DNA from: Pantoea rwandensis
GTDB taxonomy: Bacteria; Pseudomonadota; Gammaproteobacteria; Enterobacterales; Enterobacteriaceae
DNA length: 64,000 nt
Reading direction: 5' to 3'
Assembly: GCF_000759475.1 (NCBI RefSeq)
Contig: NZ_CP009454.1
Coordinates: 1,054,001 to 1,118,000, forward strand
Positions 26,519 through 34,880 of this stretch are shown in pieces; positions within the stretch are counted from its first letter, which is position 1; every line of letters begins with the position of its first letter. The notes beneath the pieces are model-generated. The model was not told where the DNA came from. It saw only the letters and a list, made by a program, of their open reading frames with translations, and did no database searches. The translations under genes were made by a program, and so were the position numbers.

Positions 26519-28779
26519 TGGAGTCTGTAATCCTGTCAGATTGGGCGTACGACTGGAATAAACCTAAAAGCGCCATCGCCAGCCCATATCCTACTTACGA
26601 GGAAATGCACAGCCGCAACCAGATGATTGCGGCTTTAGTGCACGCACAGGAGCTACTTGAAAAGCAGCCAACACTGGTGCAACTCGACGTTAAGCGTCGT
26701 ATTAGTGATCTGGAAAAAACACAGGGTACAGCCCGTGCCAATGCGTACTTTACGAAGACTTTCGTAGAGCGCACATTGCCACGTGTTGAGGTAGTCAGCG
26801 CTCAGTATCGCCTCGGTGATATGAGTGCCGGCACAATCAATATTTTCACTGATAACGCACCGCAAAACACCGGAGCTGCCAGACCTGTAGGTGCTCTGTG
26901 GGAGTTAATGCGCCGCTTTAATCGCCTGCCAGATATGGCAAGAGCGGATGTTGATTTGCTGGCTGGCGATGTTGCAAATTTCATCCTGGCTGAACTGGTG
27001 CAGGCGCATCATCAGGCCAGCGATGAGTCAGATTATAAGTACACACACCGCGTTTATATGACCGCTGCTGCTATCACGCGGGAGCTGAACCAGACTCCGC
27101 CGTTGTGGGAAAAAGTTACATCGCGCCTGTTTGACCCGGAAGAAGTTACCCCGGCAATCATGCGCATGCAGACGGAAAAATGGTGGAAAGGCAGACTGCG
27201 CCGCGTAGCAGCTTCATGGCGTGAACATCTTCAGATTGCGCTGGCGAATGTCAGTAAAAAGCACACCCCTTACGCCAGCAATATGACCGTTGCTGAATGG
27301 CGCGAGCAAAAGCGCCGCACGCGCGAGTTTCTGAAGTCGCTGGAGTTGGAAGACGAAGAAGGCAACCGTATCAGCCTGATCGATAAATACGACGGCAGCG
27401 TGGCTAATCCGGCGATCCGTCGTTGCGAACTGATGACCCGCATCCGTGGATTTGAAAACATCTGCATCGAGATGGGCTTTGTGGGTGAGTTTTATACCCT
27501 GACGGCGCCAGCCCGCTATCACGCCACTATCAAATCAGGCCACCGTAACCGTAAGTGGAACGGCTCAAGTCCCTCAGACACGCAGCGCTATCTCTGCACG
27601 GTATGGCAAAAAATCCGCGCCAAACTGCATCGCGAAGATATCCGTATTTTCGGCATCCGCGTTGCTGAGCCGCATCATGACGGCACTCCGCACTGGCACA
27701 TGTTGATGTTCATGCTTCCTGAGAATGTGGATCAGGTGCGCCAGATAATCCGCGATTACGCATACCACGAAGACAGCGGCGAGCTGACTACTTATAAAGC
27801 CCGTAAAGCCCGCTTTCACGCTGAAGCTATTGATCCAGAAAAAGGTAGTGCTACCGGCTACGTGGCGAAATACATTTCCAAAAACATTGATGGCTATGCG
27901 CTCGATGGTGAGCTGGATGATGAAAGCGGTAAAGATCTGAAAGAGACTGCGCCTGCGGTTTCCGCATGGGCCGCTCGCTGGCACATCCGTCAGTTCCAGT
28001 TTGTCGGTGGTGCACCTGTCACCGTATATCGCGAGTTGCGCCGCATGGCAGACAGCGAAACAGCCCACGGTCTGAGCGTTGAGTTTGCTGCTGCGCATGA
28101 TGCTGCCGACGCTGGTGATTGGGCCGGATACGTTAACGCGCAGGGTGGGCCGTTTGTCCGTCGTGATGATCTGGCGGTTCGCACCTGGTATCAGGCCAGT
28201 GATGAAGTAAACGAATACGGCGAAGAAACAGTACGTATTAAGGGTGTATTTGCCACTGAAGTTGGTGAAGACACGCCAATCCTAACCCGTCTGGCACAGT
28301 GGAAGATCGTTCCGAAGCGTGCCGTTGCTTTTGATTTTGACCTTCAGGACGCGCCCGCGTCCTCTTGGAGTTCTGTCAATAACTGTACGGGAGGTTTGAG
28401 ATCTGAGGATTCAAACCCACCTGAAAGCTTCGAAAAAATTGAGCTTGATGGCTTGAGTAAGAAAGAACGGCGCCAGCTTCTTGCCCGGATAAGGGCAGAG
28501 CAACCCAAAAAGCGGCATAAGAAACTGCGGCGATCAGACAAAATTGAGGCAGCTTGCGACAACGTTATAAGCCAGGTGAGAGATTTATGCGGTGAAACGA
28601 TTAGTCGCGGGCTGGCTGTGCGCCTAATTGGTGGTACACAGACAGAGATTGCAGGCCGGATGTTCTACAGCTCGGCCTATGGCGATCTATTCCGACCAAA
28701 AATTGAGCGCAAAACTATCGGCGTATTAGAACGATTTAACCGATTGGCAGAGCAAGTTAGAGCAAAAAACGCTCAGTAA
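26515..28779 (+). CDS. A: Rolling-circle replication initiator gpA
   Basis: 754 residues, against 761 in P2 A. It nicks the origin and stays bound to the 5' end to start rolling-circle replication. The HUH motif HWH is at 393-395, in DGTPHWHMLMF, and the paired catalytic tyrosines are Y449 and Y453 in YVAKYISKN, one residue from P2 Tyr450 and Tyr454. The origin is normally inside this gene in P2 and 186; I could not pick out the exact nick site. It is the last gene of the early lytic operon. Confidence 0.95.
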   Translation: MMESVILSDWAYDWNKPKSAIASPYPTYEEMHSRNQMIAALVHAQELLEKQPTLVQLDVKRRISDLEKTQGTARANAYFTKTFVERTLPRVEVVSAQYRLGDMSAGTINIFTDNAPQNTGAARPVGALWELMRRFNRLPDMARADVDLLAGDVANFILAELVQAHHQASDESDYKYTHRVYMTAAAITRELNQTPPLWEKVTSRLFDPEEVTPAIMRMQTEKWWKGRLRRVAASWREHLQIALANVSKKHTPYASNMTVAEWREQKRRTREFLKSLELEDEEGNRISLIDKYDGSVANPAIRRCELMTRIRGFENICIEMGFVGEFYTLTAPARYHATIKSGHRNRKWNGSSPSDTQRYLCTVWQKIRAKLHREDIRIFGIRVAEPHHDGTPHWHMLMFMLPENVDQVRQIIRDYAYHEDSGELTTYKARKARFHAEAIDPEKGSATGYVAKYISKNIDGYALDGELDDESGKDLKETAPAVSAWAARWHIRQFQFVGGAPVTVYRELRRMADSETAHGLSVEFAAAHDAADAGDWAGYVNAQGGPFVRRDDLAVRTWYQASDEVNEYGEETVRIKGVFATEVGEDTPILTRLAQWKIVPKRAVAFDFDLQDAPASSWSSVNNCTGGLRSEDSNPPESFEKIELDGLSKKERRQLLARIRAEQPKKRHKKLRRSDKIEAACDNVISQVRDLCGETISRGLAVRLIGGTQTEIAGRMFYSSAYGDLFRPKIERKTIGVLERFNRLAEQVRAKNAQ

Positions 28780-28980
28780 TCGACCAAGGTTAGCATAAAC
28801 AGGGCAACTTATAGCTAAACCACTGTGGTTATGCAGTTTATTTGCCGCAGTGGTTATGATGAAAAAAGGTGTTTCATATCATGCAGATAAAAACATGTTT
28901 CTGCTGCAACATTTTTCTTTCGATAACTTCATTTGCTATGATACTGTATAGATGTACAGTTATTTCGATGGGGAGGGCGC
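28780..28980. other. Intergenic region downstream of A with repeated GTGGTTATG
   Basis: Two GTGGTTATG copies (28825-28833 and 28850-28858), 25 bp apart; the first is part of the palindrome AACCACTGTGGTT. They may be regulator sites. The region ends in the LexA box and the promoter of the next unit. Confidence 0.4.
28942..28961 (+). promoter_or_regulatory. LexA (SOS) box
   Basis: TACTGTATAGATGTACAGTT matches the SOS consensus TACTGTATATATATACAGTA at 17 of 20 positions and keeps the CTG-N10-CAG core. It lies 20 bp before the ribosome site of the next gene. Confidence 0.9.
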
Positions 28981-29172
28981 GTGGATAACGAATTACAAGA
29001 GCGGGTTATGCTTGAGCGGGTTGAGTTGATAGCAAGGCTAACTACAGAAGGGATCTGCAAGGAAAGAGATAGGGAAATAGCACTCAGCTTGATAGCTGAG
29101 ATTGCAAGCAACACCGCGATGGCAAACAAACAATTTTCGGTCGTATTTTCGGCTGTTCCTCTTGATAAATAA
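28981..29172 (+). CDS. SOS-controlled small protein, candidate Tum-like antirepressor part
   Basis: 63 residues, GTG start with GGGGAGGGC just upstream. Charged helical protein (DNELQERVMLERVELIARLT). It is the first gene behind the LexA box and is followed after 17 bp by a DinI-like gene. In phage 186 the single gene tum (146 codons) lies behind a LexA box, and its C-terminal half resembles DinI; the two genes here add to 140 codons, which suggests that they do the job of tum. That link is inference. On SOS induction they would inactivate CI. Confidence 0.6.
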   Translation: MDNELQERVMLERVELIARLTTEGICKERDREIALSLIAEIASNTAMANKQFSVVFSAVPLDK

Positions 29173-29189
29173 TCCTATAGGTTACTGCG

Positions 29190-29423
29190 ATGCGCGTTGA
29201 AATCATGCTCGATAAGAATCAAAAAATAAGCCAGTCGGTGATGGGTGCTTTTCATGAAGAAGTCAGCAAGCGGGTTTGCGCGCTGTTTCCCGAAACCATC
29301 GTGCAGATTCGCCAGGGCAGTTATACAAAAATTGAGATGCTTGGCGCTAGTCTGGATGAAGATAAGCGCCGTCTAAATGATCTGCTGCAGAATGTCTTTG
29401 AAGATGGCAGTTGGCTGCATTGA
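29190..29423 (+). CDS. DinI-like protein
   Basis: 77 residues, MRVEIMLDKNQKISQSVM then IVQIRQGSYTKIEMLG and the C-terminal acidic helix, matching the DinI family (DinI itself is 81 aa). Host DinI binds RecA filaments and tunes the SOS response; the prophage copy is common in P2-like phages. It shares the LexA-controlled transcript with the 63-aa gene. Frame differs from that gene, so a fused tum would need a frameshift. Confidence 0.85.
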   Translation: MRVEIMLDKNQKISQSVMGAFHEEVSKRVCALFPETIVQIRQGSYTKIEMLGASLDEDKRRLNDLLQNVFEDGSWLH

Positions 29424-29497
29424 TAACTGCGCGAATGACAAAATATTGATTTTGGCGGCAACGCGTTTGAACAACTAGCATTGCGAGGCGTTAACAA

Positions 29498-29728
29498 ATG
29501 GCGGGAAGCGACGCAAATTACCAGATAGTTTATAGGGGTGATAGCTTAGAATGCTTCCATCTCGGCGGCTGGGTTTTCTTCCAGCGTTCTAAGGAGGCTG
29601 GCGGAGGATTCTGGCTAGGCAGGACTTTTGACTTTGTTTTTATGATCGAGTTACAGCACCCGGTTTCACTTCATGAGGGCATTATTTACTTGCAAAAATT
29701 GAAATTTGAGTGCTCCCTTCTCCATTAG
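29498..29728 (+). CDS. Small phage protein of unknown function
   Basis: 76 residues with ATG and a GAGG nearby. It is aromatic-rich and has no membrane segment (ECFHLGGWVFFQRSKEAGG). I do not recognise it. It may be the end of the SOS unit or the first gene of the cargo region; the gap of 74 bp upstream holds no hairpin. Confidence 0.5.
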   Translation: MAGSDANYQIVYRGDSLECFHLGGWVFFQRSKEAGGGFWLGRTFDFVFMIELQHPVSLHEGIIYLQKLKFECSLLH

Positions 29729-29891
29729 GCTTACATGACCTTTAAATTAGCATGCTTGCACAAAGTACTAAAAATTTGCGCCGGCTATCATGTTTTATGA
29801 GTTTTTTCTTATTTACATGATAATAAACACAGTAGATTCGCTAACTTAATGTATGTAAAATCGGCGCATTTTCATTCCAAGGAAGCTCACC

Positions 29892-30752
29892 ATGTCGACC
29901 GAAACTCAGTCAGTAACAATCATTTATGAAGGCGAAGCATTAGATAACCACAAAATGAACATTATCGCTTTCGCTGAAAGTCTTAAGGGTTTAGGTGAAG
30001 CGATTTACATTGCCGACAGCTTGATTAATGGTGAAGGTGGCATTGAAGTAAACATTGATGCGGATTTAATCGCAGGATCTTTTGGTTTTGAAATTGAAGT
30101 AAAACAAAAGCTCAGGAATGCTAAAGACATCCTGCAGCTGTTGGGCCTATCTGCAGGAAAAGCGCTTATCGGCACTGATAACGTAATCGAAATTTTAAGA
30201 AGACTAAATGGCAGGAAAATCGACATAGTTGAAACGGGTGAGCCTGGAGGTGAAGTAAAACTTTGGGTTGATGGAGAAGAAATTACTTGTTCTGCTGATG
30301 TAGAAAAAATAGTCAACTCTCCTGAAATCAGGAAGGCAGTAGACTCATTTATTAGGCAACCTCTTTTGCAACAAGGTATCGACAGTTTTGGCGTCAAAAA
30401 AGAGCGCGGCGACGACGCTAAAATCCTTGAAATTCAGAAGGATGAAGCCGACGAATTTAAATCTCCTAAAGTGCTTTTTGAAGTAAGAGAAGAAGAAGAT
30501 GAATTTGATACTTCTGTAACGTTCATTTCGGCTCATACTGATAAAAAGTCGGGATGGCGAGTAGAATTCCTAAATGAAAAAAGAACAGTTCGCATGGAAG
30601 ATGATGAATTCATGCGTTTACTCAAAAGAGAGGATGCCCCCCATATCTTTGGCGAGCTTTTTGCGGTAAAAATGAAGAAAATTACGCGGAATTCTGGCGG
30701 CGAGATCAAAGAAACTTACGCTATCGTCAAAGTCGGCAGGCAGTTTGGTTAA
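29892..30752 (+). CDS. Cargo cassette gene 1: unknown soluble protein
   Basis: 286 residues with a strong ribosome site (AAGGAAG) and its own upstream region of 160 AT-rich bases. No signal or membrane segment. The N-terminal half starts TQSVTIIYEGEALDNHKMNI and contains an alternating hydrophobic segment with GGIEVNIDADLIAGSFGFEI, which suggests beta-sheet; residues 170-210 are very acidic, and the C-terminal ~75 residues look like a second beta-rich domain (DTSVTFISAHTDKKSGWRVEF). I cannot name the family. The GC content is clearly below that of phage core genes. It sits between A and cos, where P2 carries tin and old, a known defence hotspot. Confidence 0.8.
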   Translation: MSTETQSVTIIYEGEALDNHKMNIIAFAESLKGLGEAIYIADSLINGEGGIEVNIDADLIAGSFGFEIEVKQKLRNAKDILQLLGLSAGKALIGTDNVIEILRRLNGRKIDIVETGEPGGEVKLWVDGEEITCSADVEKIVNSPEIRKAVDSFIRQPLLQQGIDSFGVKKERGDDAKILEIQKDEADEFKSPKVLFEVREEEDEFDTSVTFISAHTDKKSGWRVEFLNEKRTVRMEDDEFMRLLKREDAPHIFGELFAVKMKKITRNSGGEIKETYAIVKVGRQFG

Positions 30753-30790
30753 GTATAACTCGTTGATATCTATAAATAATAGGAAGGTTT

Positions 30791-31048
30791 ATGTCATATG
30801 ATTTTGGCATAATTCTTAGTGTCTTGGGGCTGGCATGCGCAGTCCCAGCTTTACTCTATGCATTAAGAGTAACAATACGCATTCTCATCTCTTTCTTATG
30901 GCCTCAGCAAAATATTGAAGTGAATTACACAAATAAAGATGGTGAAAAATTCCGAAAAAAAATAAAAATTAATAAAAATGACCAAATTTTCAGAGCCTTA
31001 GATGAAATAGCAAAGAACGAGAAAGTCGGGAAAACCCATCATGGCTGA
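30791..31048 (+). CDS. Cargo cassette gene 2: small membrane protein
   Basis: 85 residues with ribosome site AGGAAGG. The N-terminus is hydrophobic (ILSVLGLACAVPALLYAL, residues 8-25) and a second hydrophobic patch RILISFLW follows; residues 40-85 are basic and soluble (KDGEKFRKKIKINKND). A hairpin membrane anchor with a cytoplasmic tail is likely. Its end overlaps gene 3 by 8 bp, and it starts 38 bp after gene 1, so the three form an operon. Not recognised. Confidence 0.75.
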   Translation: MSYDFGIILSVLGLACAVPALLYALRVTIRILISFLWPQQNIEVNYTNKDGEKFRKKIKINKNDQIFRALDEIAKNEKVGKTHHG

Positions 31049-31505
31049 TGAAGAAAAGAAAGAAGGTAACCGTGCTGTTGGGGTCTTAGGTGGGGGTGGA
31101 TTGGGAACTTTCATTCTCCATTTTGCGCCCATGTTCAAAGATGAAGCTAAAAGAGAAATTTTTATAGCTGCAGTGCCTTTCATTTCTGTTTTATTAAGCG
31201 AAATATTTACATTTATTACAGCTTTGGTTTCGCTGGACGCTCAGTCAGTTAGGCTTCGAATCAGATTGAAATTTCTGAAATGGCGTCTATATTGGGGCAA
31301 AAAAAACAAGTCTGTCTCTCAAGATATCAGGGACATAGCCCAGCGTCGTTACGATGTCATAGTCGCTTTTGAGATGGGGGTCTATACCCTCGAATACCTT
31401 ATCCAAATACTTGCTCAACCCCCTACAGATACCACTTTAACAACTAATCCAACGACTAATCCTGTGGTTGCACCACCACCACCGCCATCACCACCAACCA
31501 CTTAG
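31041..31505 (+). CDS. Cargo cassette gene 3: membrane protein with proline-rich tail
   Basis: 154 residues. A glycine-rich stretch GVLGGGGLGTFILHF (14-28) and a strong hydrophobic helix IFIAAVPFISVLLSEIFTFI (about 39-58) suggest one or two membrane spans. A basic amphipathic helix region (RLRIRLKFLKWRLYWGKK) follows, and the last 20 residues are a Thr/Pro tail with PPPPPSPP. Translation is coupled to gene 2. Not recognised; a membrane effector would fit a defence cassette, but this is inference. Confidence 0.75.
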   Translation: MADEEKKEGNRAVGVLGGGGLGTFILHFAPMFKDEAKREIFIAAVPFISVLLSEIFTFITALVSLDAQSVRLRIRLKFLKWRLYWGKKNKSVSQDIRDIAQRRYDVIVAFEMGVYTLEYLIQILAQPPTDTTLTTNPTTNPVVAPPPPPSPPTT

Positions 31506-31925
31506 TGGGGTGCATGTAGTTACTGCATGAATTCGCATGATTCCGTAAGTAAAGTTTAGGCCCAAGCTCGCCAGTAATGGCGGGCTTTTGTTTGTATGAT
31601 GCAGTTGCATGAAAAGCGACCTATGAAGCGGGCAGGCGTGGCGGGGATAGCATTGCGCGCGAGGGGTGCAAACATGTATGCGGAGGCTGAGCCAGCCACA
31701 CGGAGGCGGGCGCACGGCACAGTGTCGAACGCGAGGGAGCGAAACGGCAAAACCCCGCAAAACGCGTTTGAGCGCGTCTGGCGGGGTGTATTCAGAGGGG
31801 CAAATCAGGGGTGCTTTGGCGGGGGCGACACTTTACCTGCAGGGATGGTTTTCAGACAGGGTTGAAAGCCGGGCCAGCCTTTACGATGCCTTTCACAACC
31901 GGCGCAGCGGCAACGGATTTTCATA
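31506..31925. other. cos region
   Basis: About 420 bp without a credible gene between the cargo cassette and the portal gene; several short frames overlap here on both strands, none with a ribosome site. It contains the cohesive-end site, as in P2, where cos lies just outside Q. Confidence 0.75.
31635..31653 (+). other. P2-type cos site (19-nt cohesive end)
   Basis: GGCGTGGCGGGGATAGCAT is nearly the 19-base cohesive end shared by P2-related phages and P4 (GGCG-GGCGGGGAAAGCA from memory). It lies about 270 bp outside the end of the portal gene. Terminase P/M would cut here. Confidence 0.8.
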
Positions 31926-32972
31926 TCAACCCTGGTCAACAGTCAGCACATAAGGTGAGAACTGAATAACCTCCTGACCAATCCAGTTATTGATCTCCTT
32001 CATGCGCTCCTGCAGTGGAGTCAGCTCATTGCGGACAAATACCTGAGACGCCTTCACCGCGTCACCAAATCCGCCAGTGTTATCAGGGATGATGCCCATC
32101 ATTTGCGGCGGCACGCGGTGCGCACTCAACAGATCATCCCGGCTGGCCTTCTTGATGTTAAAGAAATCGTCCTTTGTCGCGACTTCACTCAGCGGCAAAA
32201 TCTTGATGCCGTCGGGCTTGCCGTTGGGCGCGTACATAAACAGGTTGCGGAAGTTGCCGATCCCTTTCGTGTCTCGCATGGCCTGACGCATGCGCTCGAT
32301 ATCGCTGCTGCTCTGCGCGGCGTCGGTCATATACAGGATGTAACCCGCGTGAGCGCCATTCTGGTAATACTTGCGGCGGAACAGCGTAGCCGACTCATTC
32401 AGCCAGGCGGAGTTAAGCGCGCTGAGATATTCCGGCAGGCCGTAAAGCTCCTGATTGATATCCGGTTCGATTAGGTGGAAAACCTGATCCGCTTCAAACT
32501 GGTGCGCCTCTTTCCACTCATTCACAAACCAGTAAACGCCATCCTGCACGCCACGGCGCGTGTACTTCGCCGGTGAGGTTTCCAGTCGAAGCGGCTTGCC
32601 CAGCGTATTGCGGCGCAGCTCGGCAAAGGCGTTGCCAAACACCAGATAATCCAGCGCAAATTTGCTGAACTCCTGCTGACTCATGAGCGGGTGAGGGATG
32701 AACGTAGAGGCCAGAATGTTACGTTTCACATAGAGCGGCGAACTGTGATGCACTGCCGAGCGCAGGCTTTTCGCCAGACCGTGAAAACTGACCGGCGGCT
32801 CATACCAGCGCCCGTTATGGATGCACTCGGCGTAATCCATGATGTCGCGCTTATCAAGCACGGCAGTCGGTTCACCGAAGCTGAACGCCTCGAAAGGCTG
32901 TTGGCTCTGCTGTGTGCTCTGCTCTGTCTGTGCTCTGGCGGCGAAAGCCTTGCGGCCTTTATGTTTTGTCAT
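31926..32972 (-). CDS. Q: Portal protein gpQ
   Basis: 348 residues, near the P2 gpQ length of 344. It is the head-tail connector that forms the DNA entry vertex. Typical segments are AFSFGEPTAVLDKRDIMDY, then WYEPPVSFHGLAKSLRSAV and LDYLVFGNAFAELRRN. The start overlaps the stop of P by one base; Q and P form a leftward late operon divergent from O, exactly as in P2. Confidence 0.96.
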   Translation of the reverse strand: MTKHKGRKAFAARAQTEQSTQQSQQPFEAFSFGEPTAVLDKRDIMDYAECIHNGRWYEPPVSFHGLAKSLRSAVHHSSPLYVKRNILASTFIPHPLMSQQEFSKFALDYLVFGNAFAELRRNTLGKPLRLETSPAKYTRRGVQDGVYWFVNEWKEAHQFEADQVFHLIEPDINQELYGLPEYLSALNSAWLNESATLFRRKYYQNGAHAGYILYMTDAAQSSSDIERMRQAMRDTKGIGNFRNLFMYAPNGKPDGIKILPLSEVATKDDFFNIKKASRDDLLSAHRVPPQMMGIIPDNTGGFGDAVKASQVFVRNELTPLQERMKEINNWIGQEVIQFSPYVLTVDQG

Positions 32973-34735
32973 CAGTTAAATTCCAGGAATGAGGATGATT
33001 CGCCGCCGCTGGCAGCGGTAAGCGGTTCGTTTAAGAGGGCGTGCATGATTGCCCAGGCGACGTCAGCGTGGCTGGCCTCTTCGCTGCGGCTGGCTTCGTA
33101 GGTGGAGCGGTTGCCGCTGGCAGTCATGGTTTTGCGGATAGCCATAAATGACTGTGTGATATCCGTCTGCCCCGTGTCGTACTCAAGTCGCCCGCTGGTG
33201 ATGGTGTCTTTCGCCTTCAGCACCATGGCGGTTTTCACCTCGGGCGAATATTTGATCTCACGCGCTGCCGGGAAGAACTGGCGCACCAACTGGAAAACGC
33301 CTTGCCCGATGCCGGTCGCATCAACGCCGATGTATTCCACGGTGTATTTTTCGGTGAGCTGTTTAATCGACTGCGCCTGCGCGGCGAAGTCCATACCGCG
33401 CCACTGATGACGCTCCAGCACGCGGAACTTGCCACCCTTAACCAGCGGTGGAGCAAGGACGGCACACCCGGCGCTGTCGCCGGTATGCGAGGGATCGTAA
33501 CCAATCCACACCGGGCGATAATCAAAGGGGCGCAGCGCGTAGGGGTTAAAGTCGTTCCATTCCTCCAGGCTGTCGACCATGCAGGTCTTCAGCTCGGCAA
33601 ATGGGAATACGCTGGCTTCGTCGTCAACAAATTCGCACATAAGCAGGTTCTGATATTCCGCCGGGCTGTATTCGAGCTGCAGCTGATCGATGTCGAACAG
33701 GTCACACCCGCCCGACAGCGCATCTTCAACCGTGACAATCTGTCGCCACTGGTTATCACCGCACAGCACGCCTTTCGCCAGGTGAGAGTGAGACAGGTCA
33801 ATCTCGATACGATCATCCCGGTTGCGCCGCCCTTTGTTAAACAGCTCACCTGACCAGAACGGGTAAGCGCTGTGCGACAGGCTGGACGGCGTTGAAAAGT
33901 AGGTGGTGCGCCACTTCTTGTGCAGTGACATGCCGCTGGCGACTTTTCGCAGCTCCTGAAACTTCGGTATCCAGAAATATTCATCCAGATACAGATTGCC
34001 GGTGTAGCTCTGCGCGGTGCGAACGTTGGTACCGAGAAATATCAGGCTGGCACCGTTTGGCAGCACTATCGGATCGCCTTTAAGGTCAACATCAACCAGG
34101 CGGGCGAAATTGATAATGTAATTCTTGAAAACGTGCGCCTGCGCTTTACTTGCTGACAGGAATATCTGATTGCGGCCGGTGGTGAGCGCATCGATAAGTG
34201 CTTCACGGGCAAAGTAGAACGTCGCGCCTATCTGGCGGGATTTCAGAATGTTGCGGATACGGTGCGTCAGGCCCGCTTTGTGCCAGTTGAGCTGATAATC
34301 AAAGCTGCCGTCCATAAACAGGTCGGTAAGCTTTCCGGTCTGCTCGTCGCTGAACACGTTTTTACTCGGCGGCTGGCGCTCGCCCTTATTGCGGTTGCGC
34401 ACGTTTGGGTTTAAATCGGCCTCGTTGCCGCTGCCGCGATAGCGCTCAACGCGGGCCAGTCGTTCAATCTGACGCCCGAGCGCGTCTATTTCCTTGTAAT
34501 CACCATTCCCCTTGACCTCTTTCATGATGAGCTGAATCAACCGGGCTTCCATGCTGGCTTCCACGCGACTGATGGGTGCAACGCTTTCCCACTCGTCGCG
34601 CGTCTTCCAGCTCTGCACGGTTGGCGTTTTTTGTCCGAGCGTCTCCGCAATCTGGCGCACAGAAAATCCCTGCCAGTAAAGCAGCGCGGCCTGACGGCGC
34701 GGATCGGTGATGATGGTGCCGGGTGTCATGTTCAT
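32972..34735 (-). CDS. P: Terminase large subunit gpP
   Basis: 587 residues from ATG 34735 (MNMTPGTIITDPRRQAALL); P2 gpP has 590. A longer frame up to 34858 has no similarity before this point. It starts with a helix-turn-helix (WQGFSVRQIAETLGQKTPT), then the ATPase segment around ILKSRQIGATFYFAREAL and a Walker B-like NLYLDEYFW, and the nuclease part WIGYDPSHTGDSAGC. It packages DNA from cos with the small subunit gpM. Confidence 0.95.
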   Translation of the reverse strand: MNMTPGTIITDPRRQAALLYWQGFSVRQIAETLGQKTPTVQSWKTRDEWESVAPISRVEASMEARLIQLIMKEVKGNGDYKEIDALGRQIERLARVERYRGSGNEADLNPNVRNRNKGERQPPSKNVFSDEQTGKLTDLFMDGSFDYQLNWHKAGLTHRIRNILKSRQIGATFYFAREALIDALTTGRNQIFLSASKAQAHVFKNYIINFARLVDVDLKGDPIVLPNGASLIFLGTNVRTAQSYTGNLYLDEYFWIPKFQELRKVASGMSLHKKWRTTYFSTPSSLSHSAYPFWSGELFNKGRRNRDDRIEIDLSHSHLAKGVLCGDNQWRQIVTVEDALSGGCDLFDIDQLQLEYSPAEYQNLLMCEFVDDEASVFPFAELKTCMVDSLEEWNDFNPYALRPFDYRPVWIGYDPSHTGDSAGCAVLAPPLVKGGKFRVLERHQWRGMDFAAQAQSIKQLTEKYTVEYIGVDATGIGQGVFQLVRQFFPAAREIKYSPEVKTAMVLKAKDTITSGRLEYDTGQTDITQSFMAIRKTMTASGNRSTYEASRSEEASHADVAWAIMHALLNEPLTAASGGESSSFLEFN

Positions 34736-34779
34736 GGCGATAAGGCTACCGACGGCGAAAAACGCGCGCCTGCACTCGC

Positions 34780-34797
34780 TGTTTGCTGGTACATGAG
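34780..34797 (+). promoter_or_regulatory. Candidate Ogr activation site, O/P divergent late promoters
   Basis: TGTTTGCTGGTACATGAG lies in the O-P gap and is nearly repeated before V and FI. See the related finding; the exact promoter spacing is unverified. Confidence 0.5.
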
Positions 34798-34880
34798 CGG
34801 GCGGGCATTCGTTGAGGGATTGGGTGGTGGCGGGGAAACTGGCCCCGAACCGAACCAATCCACTGACCGGAGCCTGTTAA

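Noticed and set aside
31488..31925. Several short ORFs on both strands in the cos region
   Set aside because: They overlap each other, have no ribosome sites or recognisable products, and cover the cos sequence, which explains the composition.
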